Below are positions 58,736 to 64,000 of a DNA stretch of 64,000 nt, in pieces. The translations under genes were made by a program, and so were the position numbers. The stretch comes from Lysobacteraceae bacterium SCN 69-320 (GTDB taxonomy: Bacteria; Pseudomonadota; Gammaproteobacteria; Xanthomonadales; Rhodanobacteraceae): contig MEFP01000030.1 in assembly GCA_001725155.1 (NCBI GenBank), forward strand, positions 372,001 to 436,000. Direction: 5' to 3'. Below the pieces are notes generated by a model, which did no database searches, was not told the DNA's origin, and saw only the letters and a program-made list of their open reading frames with translations. Each line of letters begins with the position of its first letter. The first letter of the stretch is position 1.

Positions 58736-58973
58736 GGTGCGAGCGCTGGAAAGGTTGACCGGATTGTAGCGGGCTCTCGCGCTCCGCAGGCTGCCGGAGT
58801 GAGTTGCCGCGACGATCATGCAACACGCCGCACGGCAGCCGGCCCCGGGCGATCGCGCCGGCTGACGGTTGCCGCCGGCGGCGAAAGAGCAGCGGCCCGG
58901 CGGCCCGAGCGGAGGCCAGCCTTGCGGCGCGCCGCCGAAGGCGGCATGGCTTGAGACAGGATTCCGCGTTCCG

Positions 58974-59948
58974 CTACGCGCTGCGTGGCTTGAGCCAGGG
59001 CTCTTCGTTCATCAGCGTCGAGAGCTCCAGCCCGCTGGTTTCGCGCAGCCAGTGCTCGATCAGGCGATGGGACACCGACAACGGCGGCGGCAGCACGAGG
59101 CTGCGGTCGGCCAGTCCGCGCACGATGTCGTCCACCTCGAACCAGCGCGCCTCGGCGAGTTCGGGACCGACCTGGATGGACGGATCGGCCGCGCGCGCGC
59201 TGAACCCGAGCATCAGCGAGGCCGGGAACGGCCACGGTTGCGAAGAGTGGTAGTCGCTCTCCTTGACGCGTACGCCGGCTTCCTCCTGGACCTCGCGCCG
59301 CACGGCATCTTCCAGCGACTCGCCAGGTTCGACGAAGCCGGCCAGGGTCGACCAGCGTCCTTCCGGCCAGCCGGGCTGTCGGCCGAGCAGGCAGGCGTCA
59401 CGCCAGCCGACGATGACGATGATCGCCGGATCGGTGCGCGGGAAATGTTCCAGGCGGCAGCCGGGATTGGTGCACAGCGCCTTGTGGCCGGCCGAGACCA
59501 GGGTCGTCGGCTGGCCGCAGGCGCCGCAGTAGCGCACGCGCGTCTGCCAGAACAGCAGCGCACGCGCATAGGCGAACAGGCCGGCGTCGAAGGCCGGCAG
59601 ACCCAGCCCCGCCGCGCGCAGATCCATCCATTGACCGGCAAGCGCGCCGGCGGCATCCGCATCGGCGGCGGCCGCGGCGACGGCGAAATAGCTGGCCGTA
59701 TCGGTGGCGCCGAGAAACGCGACGGGCGCCTCGGGCCAGTACGCGAGACGCTCGGCGTCGTCGAGCAGGCGCAGACCGCCGCGGTCGGCGCGGGCCAGGC
59801 TGCGGCCGTCGGGATTCAGGACGACATAGCGCGCGCCGGTGTCGGCACGCAGGGAGGCCAGCCAGTCCGCGTCGTCGCGACGTTCGGCCGCGCGCTCCAG
59901 CGCCAGCGCCGCGAATACGTTGCCACGGCTGCGCAGACTGGCGCTCAC
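58974..59948 (-). CDS. nudC: NADH pyrophosphatase / deNADding enzyme NudC
   Basis: 324-residue Nudix hydrolase that splits NAD(H) to NMN(H) and AMP and removes NAD caps from RNA. An N-terminal domain, a zinc ribbon (CGACGQPT ... CTNPGCRLEHFPRTDPA), and the Nudix box GX5EX7REVXEEXG (GFVEPGESLEDAVRREVQEE) are complete, and SQPWPFPASLMLGF is the NudC-specific SQPWPFPxS motif. GTG 59948 is used as start because it lies just after the erpA stop; the gene is probably cotranscribed with erpA. Confidence 0.92.
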   Translation of the reverse strand: MSASLRSRGNVFAALALERAAERRDDADWLASLRADTGARYVVLNPDGRSLARADRGGLRLLDDAERLAYWPEAPVAFLGATDTASYFAVAAAAADADAAGALAGQWMDLRAAGLGLPAFDAGLFAYARALLFWQTRVRYCGACGQPTTLVSAGHKALCTNPGCRLEHFPRTDPAIIVIVGWRDACLLGRQPGWPEGRWSTLAGFVEPGESLEDAVRREVQEEAGVRVKESDYHSSQPWPFPASLMLGFSARAADPSIQVGPELAEARWFEVDDIVRGLADRSLVLPPPLSVSHRLIEHWLRETSGLELSTLMNEEPWLKPRSA

Positions 59949-59955
59949 GCCGGTA

Positions 59956-60318
59956 TCAGACGGTGAACGACGAACCGCAACCGCAGGTCGTCTTCGCGTT
60001 GGGATTGCGGATAACGAACTGCGCACCGGTCAGCGACTCGGTGTAGTCGATCTCTGCGCCCATGAGGTACTGCAGCGACAGCGGGTCCACCACCAGGGTC
60101 ACGCCGCCGTTCTCGATCGCCACGTCGTCCTCGGCCCGCTCCTCGTCGAAGCTGAAGCCGTACTGGAAGCCGGAGCAGCCGCCGCCGCTGATCGCCACGC
60201 GCAGCTTGAGGTCCGGGTTGCCTTCCTCGGAGATCAGCTCGCGCACCTTGTGCGCGGCGGCGTCGCTGAAGATCAGCGGCTGGTCGAGGGCGGTCTGGTA
60301 GCTCGGCGTTTCGCTCAT
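59956..60318 (-). CDS. erpA: Iron-sulphur cluster insertion protein ErpA
   Basis: 120-residue A-type carrier that delivers Fe-S clusters to apoproteins. The three conserved Cys are present: [11 protein letters not shown] and [11 protein letters not shown] at the C-terminus. The segment [20 protein letters not shown] and the acidic [15 protein letters not shown] loop favour ErpA over IscA. ATG 60318. Seven bases separate its stop from nudC. Confidence 0.94.
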   Translation of the reverse strand: MSETPSYQTALDQPLIFSDAAAHKVRELISEEGNPDLKLRVAISGGGCSGFQYGFSFDEERAEDDVAIENGGVTLVVDPLSLQYLMGAEIDYTESLTGAQFVIRNPNAKTTCGCGSSFTV

Positions 60319-60378
60319 GGCAATCGGGGCGGCAAGAAGGTTTCCGGAAACGTTAGATCAGGGCGGTCGGCCGCCGTC

Positions 60379-60798
60379 TCAAGCCGGTTCGGCGCCGGCA
60401 GCGCTGACGTCCGGTGCCGGCAGACGGCGCGGCGCTTCGGCCTGGTGCATCATCTTGCCATTGATCTGCGCGCCGGCGGCCATCTCCAGCACCTTGTAGT
60501 AGATGTCGCCCTCGATGCGTGCGGCCTCGGCCAGTTCCAGGCGCTCGGACGCATGCACGTCGCCCTTGACCTGGCCGTTGAGCACGACGCGCGGCGCATG
60601 GATCTCGCCGACGATCGCGCCCTGGTCGCTGAGGGTCAGGCAGGCGTCGTCGCCGTCGGCACGCAGGGTGCCCTCGATGCGGCCTTCGAGATAGATCGCG
60701 CCGGTGAAGCTCAGGTCGCCGCGGATCACCGTCCCCTTGGCGATCAGCGTCGTCGTGCTGTAGGACGCCTTGGCGTTGCTCTTCTTACTGCTGAACAT
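60379..60798 (-). CDS. Bactofilin family cytoskeletal protein
   Basis: 139-residue bactofilin. A central beta-helix (about 18-115: TLIAKGTVIRGDLSFTGAIY, GRIEGTLRADG, GEIHAPRVVLNGQVKGDVHA) polymerises into filaments without nucleotide and often organises cell-wall enzymes. Disordered ends flank it. ATG 60798 with GAGGAG seven bases upstream overlaps the preceding DUF6776-type gene by 14 bases; that membrane protein is likely its anchor. Confidence 0.9.
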   Translation of the reverse strand: MFSSKKSNAKASYSTTTLIAKGTVIRGDLSFTGAIYLEGRIEGTLRADGDDACLTLSDQGAIVGEIHAPRVVLNGQVKGDVHASERLELAEAARIEGDIYYKVLEMAAGAQINGKMMHQAEAPRRLPAPDVSAAGAEPA

Positions 60799-61519
60799 TG
60801 CTGCTCTCCTCGGCTGCCTGGGCTTCGCTCCAGGCAAATCCTTGTTCGACCCGGCCACCGCCGCCCGAGGCCTCGGCAACCACCTTGATGCGATTCGGGC
60901 TGAATCCCGCGGGCAGCATCACCGTGCCCGATACGCGCTGGAAATACTTGAACGAAAACGGCAGACCGGCCGAGTCGCCGGCGGCCAGATCGTTCCAGCT
61001 CAGATTCCTGAGCTGACCGTTGGCCACGCCTTCAATCGCGATCTGCAGGCGGCCTTCGCTGCTCTGCGAGCGTTTCATGTTCTGGGTCAGGGTGACGACG
61101 ACGTTCCAGGCTCTGGAGTCCTTGACCGGCTCGACATGCACCGAATGCACTGCGAGGCCTTCGCGGCGCGCGCCGCCGCCGACCAGCCGCGCATAGAAGC
61201 CGAGGTCGGTGCGCAGGCCGGCGATTTCCTCTTCGCGCTCGCGCAGGGTCTGCTGCAGATCGGAACTGGCGACCTTGTCGACCTGGTCGGCGCGTTCGAG
61301 CACGGCGACGCGCTGCTTGAGCTGCTCGTTCTCGCTGCGCAACCGTGCGAACTCGACCGGATCCGGCCCGCTGACCGGCACGCGCGACAGCAGCCAGCCG
61401 CCAAGCACGGCCAGCGCCAGGGTCGCCAGCCACACCGCCAACAGCAGCAGCAACCGGCGCCGCGCGGCGGCCGGATCGTGCGGCTGGACGATGAAGCGCG
61501 GCGAGGCACTGGATGACAT
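60785..61519 (-). CDS. DUF6776-type bitopic membrane protein
   Basis: 244-residue protein: a cytoplasmic N-terminus, one helix (about 22-45, RLLLLLAVWLATLALAVLGG), a coiled coil (about 55-110, RLRSENEQLKQRVAVLERAD) and a periplasmic beta-rich domain (VHVEPVKDSRAWNVVVTLTQ). This is the arrangement of the DUF6776 family found before bactofilin genes in Lysobacterales. The overlap with the bactofilin gene implies joint production. Function unknown, perhaps in septum or cell-shape control. Confidence 0.75.
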   Translation of the reverse strand: MSSSASPRFIVQPHDPAAARRRLLLLLAVWLATLALAVLGGWLLSRVPVSGPDPVEFARLRSENEQLKQRVAVLERADQVDKVASSDLQQTLREREEEIAGLRTDLGFYARLVGGGARREGLAVHSVHVEPVKDSRAWNVVVTLTQNMKRSQSSEGRLQIAIEGVANGQLRNLSWNDLAAGDSAGLPFSFKYFQRVSGTVMLPAGFSPNRIKVVAEASGGGGRVEQGFAWSEAQAAEESSNVQQ

Positions 61520-61635
61520 AAGGAAACAGACCGGACACGCTCTCCGGAGCGGAAAGCGGACTCATCGTGGGAACGACAGGGTGCCGGGCCTTATAGCCCC
61601 CCACCCCAGCGCGGTCAAGCCGCGCTGCAGGCCGC

Positions 61636-61641
61636 TATACT
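61636..61641 (+). promoter_or_regulatory. Candidate -10 box for hemJ
   Basis: TATACT, 28 bases before the hemJ ATG in the divergent gap with the DUF6776-type gene. No -35 of quality was found at 16-18 bases. Confidence 0.3.
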
Positions 61642-61669
61642 GCCGCCCCGCCGACTCGACGCCCTGCCC

Positions 61670-62107
61670 ATGCTCTGGCTCAAGGCCTTCCACGTCATCG
61701 CCGTCGTCACCTGGTTCGCCGGCCTGTTCTACCTGCCGCGGCTGTTCATCTACCACACCGAAGCGAGCGAGAGCGTCGTGCGCGAGCGCTTCAAGATCAT
61801 GGAACGGCGCTTGCTCGTGATGACCAACATCGGCGCGACCCTGACCCTGATCTTCGGCGTCGCGGCCTTGGCCTGGTGGGTCATGCACGTGCCCGGCTAC
61901 TTCAAGGCCAATACCTGGCTGCACGCCAAGCTGCTGCTCGTCGTGCTGCTCTACGCCTACCACGGCTATCTGGCCCGGCTCACGCGCGAGTTCGCCGCGG
62001 ACCGCTGCACGCATTCATCACGCTGGCTGCGCATCTTCAACGAAGTGCCGGCGCTGCTGCTGATCGGCATCGTGATCCTGGTCGTGGTACAGCCGTTCAA
62101 GGGCTGA
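61670..62107 (+). CDS. hemJ: Protoporphyrinogen IX oxidase HemJ
   Basis: 145-residue four-helix membrane protein replacing HemG/HemY in most gammaproteobacteria of this order; it oxidises protoporphyrinogen IX to protoporphyrin IX for haem. Conserved KAFHVIAVVTWFAGLFYLPR with an essential His near residue 8, and HAKLLLVVLLYAYHGYLARL with a conserved Lys. Full length. ATG 61670. Stands alone, divergent from the membrane protein gene. Confidence 0.9.
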   Translation: MLWLKAFHVIAVVTWFAGLFYLPRLFIYHTEASESVVRERFKIMERRLLVMTNIGATLTLIFGVAALAWWVMHVPGYFKANTWLHAKLLLVVLLYAYHGYLARLTREFAADRCTHSSRWLRIFNEVPALLLIGIVILVVVQPFKG

Positions 62108-62233
62108 TCGCGACAGCAGGCGCCGCGGTATACATTGCTGCACCACACCACTGCGCAGCGGCGGACGGCCCGGACCGGACGTCGCAAAGCGCGTGATATA
62201 TTTCAGCGAACGGGATGAATGCGGGTTTCGCGA

Positions 62234-64000
62234 ATGCACAAGCAGGACGACTCCCAGCAGAGCGCGGAATTGCGACAGGCATTCCTGCGGCATCTGCCCA
62301 AGCGACTGGACACGCTGACCCGCCGCGGTCTGCGCCAGGCGCGGGACGGCTGGGACATCAACAGCCTGAGTCTGATCTTCCGCGAAGTGCAGACCCTGGC
62401 CGGAGCGAGCGGACGTTACGGTCTGCTGGATCTCGCCGAGAAACTGTTCGCGATCGAGTCGGCGCTGGCCGACAGCATCGAACAGGCACGCCTGCCCGAC
62501 GAGCCGACGTCCGCGTCGGTGGCGACCTTGCTGGACGATCTGCGCGAAATCGCCACCGCACGCGTCGCCACGCCGGCCGCCGACACCCACCTCGAGGTGC
62601 CGCCGGCCGACCTGGAGCGCAGCGAGAACGGCTATCCGCTGCAGCTGGTTCCGCCGGCCGACTACTGGAAACGCTTCGCGCCGCTGCCGACGGCGCCCGC
62701 GGCCAATGTCGTCGCGCTGCACGCGCCGCCGGCCGCACCCGCCGCGGCCGTGACACCGGCCGCGAGCCCCGCAGCGGCGGCAACGCCCGCCGCGGTGGCC
62801 ACGCCGGCCGAGGCCGCGCCGTCGCGCGCCGCGCCGGCCGCGACGGCGGGCAGCCCGCGCAAGGTGTATCACCTGACCGACGGCAGCCCGCTGGCCTGCG
62901 AGATCGACCAGAAGCTTGAACTGTCCGGCTACGAACTGTCGCTGCTCGATCACGTCGCCGAAGCGATCGAGATGATCGGCATGTTCCCGCCGCATCTCGT
63001 CATCGTCGACGCACACTTCCTCGGCGAGCTCGACCGCGTCGGCGAAGCTCTGAAAGCCGCGCGCGGACGCGCCAGCCATCGCGTCGCGATGCTGGCCCTG
63101 TCCGAACAGGGCGATCTCGAGGTGCGCCTGCGCGCGATGCGCGCCGGCGCCGATGCCTTCATTCCGCTGCCGGCCCAGGCCGGCGACGTCATGGCGCGCA
63201 TCGCCGAACTGACCGAGTCGGACCAGACCGAGCCCTACCGCATCATGATCGTCGAGGACGACCGCTCGCAGGCCATGTTCGCCGAGTCGATCCTGCGCAA
63301 GGCCGGCATGCAGACGACCATGGTCACCGACCCGCTGGCCGTGCTCAACGACATCGACGCATTCAACCCGGACCTGATCCTCATGGATCTCTACATGCCC
63401 GGCTGCTCGGGCATGGAGCTGACGGCGATCATCCGCGAGCGCGAAGCCTTCGTGTCCACGCCGATCGTGTTCCTGTCCGGCGAGAGCGACACCGACAAGC
63501 ATTTCGAAGCACTGAACGCCGGCGGCGACGATTTCCTGTCCAAGCCGATACGTCCCAAGCACCTGATCTCGGCCGTAACGAACCGGCTGCGCCGTGCACG
63601 CCACATCCGCCGCCGGGCACAGAACCAGAACCCGCGCGACGCGATCACCGGCATGTACGAGCGCGCCCACGTGCTCGACCGCCTCAACGCCCGGCTCGCC
63701 GCCGAAGACGCCGCGGCGCAGCGCGGCGGTCTGCTCTATGTCGACCTCGACGACGCGACCGAGCTGCGCGGCCAGGCCGGCCTGATCGGCTTCGACAAGC
63801 TGCTCGGCCAGATCGGCGCGTTCCTCGCGACGCACCTGGAAGCCGGCGCCCTGGTCACGCGTTTCGGCGACACGGGCTTCATCGTGCTGAGCCCGGAGCG
63901 CAGCGCGGAGGAGATCGAAGCCGCCGCGCGCGAACTCGTCGAACGGGTCGCGCACGAGCGCTTCGACGTCGATGGCCAGAACTATCGCGTCGCGCTGCAC
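62234..64000 (+). CDS. Multidomain response regulator with degenerate Hpt and GGDEF (3' end outside window)
   Basis: 589 residues are visible; the gene continues past the window. Order: an Hpt-like domain (about 10-95) in which the phosphorylatable His is Gln53 (REVQTLAGASG), an Ala/Pro-rich linker (about 150-205), a degenerate receiver (about 210-325), a standard receiver (about 335-460) with phospho-acceptor D385 (LILMDLYMPG) and a Lys in LSKPIRP, then a GGDEF-like domain (about 475 on) whose signature is GDTGF (545-549). The GGDEF is likely inactive for cyclic-di-GMP synthesis; an EAL domain may follow outside. ATG 62234. Role: probably a c-di-GMP signalling or scaffold protein. Confidence 0.85.
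   Translation, partial: MHKQDDSQQSAELRQAFLRHLPKRLDTLTRRGLRQARDGWDINSLSLIFREVQTLAGASGRYGLLDLAEKLFAIESALADSIEQARLPDEPTSASVATLLDDLREIATARVATPAADTHLEVPPADLERSENGYPLQLVPPADYWKRFAPLPTAPAANVVALHAPPAAPAAAVTPAASPAAAATPAAVATPAEAAPSRAAPAATAGSPRKVYHLTDGSPLACEIDQKLELSGYELSLLDHVAEAIEMIGMFPPHLVIVDAHFLGELDRVGEALKAARGRASHRVAMLALSEQGDLEVRLRAMRAGADAFIPLPAQAGDVMARIAELTESDQTEPYRIMIVEDDRSQAMFAESILRKAGMQTTMVTDPLAVLNDIDAFNPDLILMDLYMPGCSGMELTAIIREREAFVSTPIVFLSGESDTDKHFEALNAGGDDFLSKPIRPKHLISAVTNRLRRARHIRRRAQNQNPRDAITGMYERAHVLDRLNARLAAEDAAAQRGGLLYVDLDDATELRGQAGLIGFDKLLGQIGAFLATHLEAGALVTRFGDTGFIVLSPERSAEEIEAAARELVERVAHERFDVDGQNYRVALH

Noticed and set aside
1-64000. CRISPR arrays, tRNA or rRNA genes
   Set aside because: No regularly spaced direct repeats with unique spacers and no cloverleaf or rRNA-like stretches were noticed; a tRNAscan or rRNA search was not possible.

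Overview
The window is a GC-rich chromosome segment of a gammaproteobacterium, most likely Lysobacterales (Xanthomonadales), perhaps close to Rhodanobacteraceae. This rests on the gene order ntrX ... ntrY-DUF4390-rsmB-fmt-def | lysM-dprA-topA-tsaC, on a TopA with a Lys/Ala-rich tail, and on a secreted protease ending in IFANGFQ. The genus is not determinable by eye.

Left chromosomal part (1-21.0 kb). An NtrX-like regulator, cut by the window edge and lacking the sigma-54 contact loop, is followed by a secreted di-haem cytochrome c peroxidase-like protein, two ArnT/PMT-type lipid-sugar transferases and a family-2 glycosyltransferase, all envelope genes. Next comes a compact leftward operon def-fmt-rsmB-DUF4390-ntrY with overlapping stops and starts. 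Diverging from it are a LysM protein with its own terminator, then dprA, topA, tsaC and an AMP-forming ligase.

Mobile element (about 21.03-46.39 kb, about 25.4 kb). Lower-GC DNA carries a tyrosine integrase at its left end. The two flanks rebuild a perfect 12-bp inverted repeat around a 7-bp direct repeat (CAAGGGG), which I take as the attachment site. Both ends hold CTGCACA-type repeats and a TTTATAATC motif just inside. Cargo: a DUF2971 protein, a ParD/ParE toxin-antitoxin pair, several small proteins, two further catalytically complete tyrosine recombinases, a subtilisin-like protease beside two paralogous IPTL-CTERM surface proteins, a RadC-family JAB protein, a TraG/VirD4-like ATPase in a four-gene overlapping unit without recognisable relaxase or secretion channel, a two-gene Gabija anti-phage system, and two SRAP-family proteins (one degenerate) around a small Cys-rich protein. 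Non-coding parts hold several conserved hairpins and an iteron-like repeat cluster that may be an origin.

Right chromosomal part (46.4-64 kb). An NdvA/ChvA-like ABC exporter, purD, a DUF4124 protein, a secreted TPR protein, a lipid module (LplT-PlsC fusion overlapping an MGDG-synthase-like glycosyltransferase), a hydrazine-synthase-alpha-like secreted protein with one haem motif, an AmpE-like membrane protein, nudC, erpA, a bactofilin overlapping its membrane partner, hemJ, and a multidomain response regulator with degenerate Hpt and GGDEF domains that runs off the right edge.

All family assignments are from motif recognition by eye; no search was run. No tRNA, rRNA or CRISPR array was seen.
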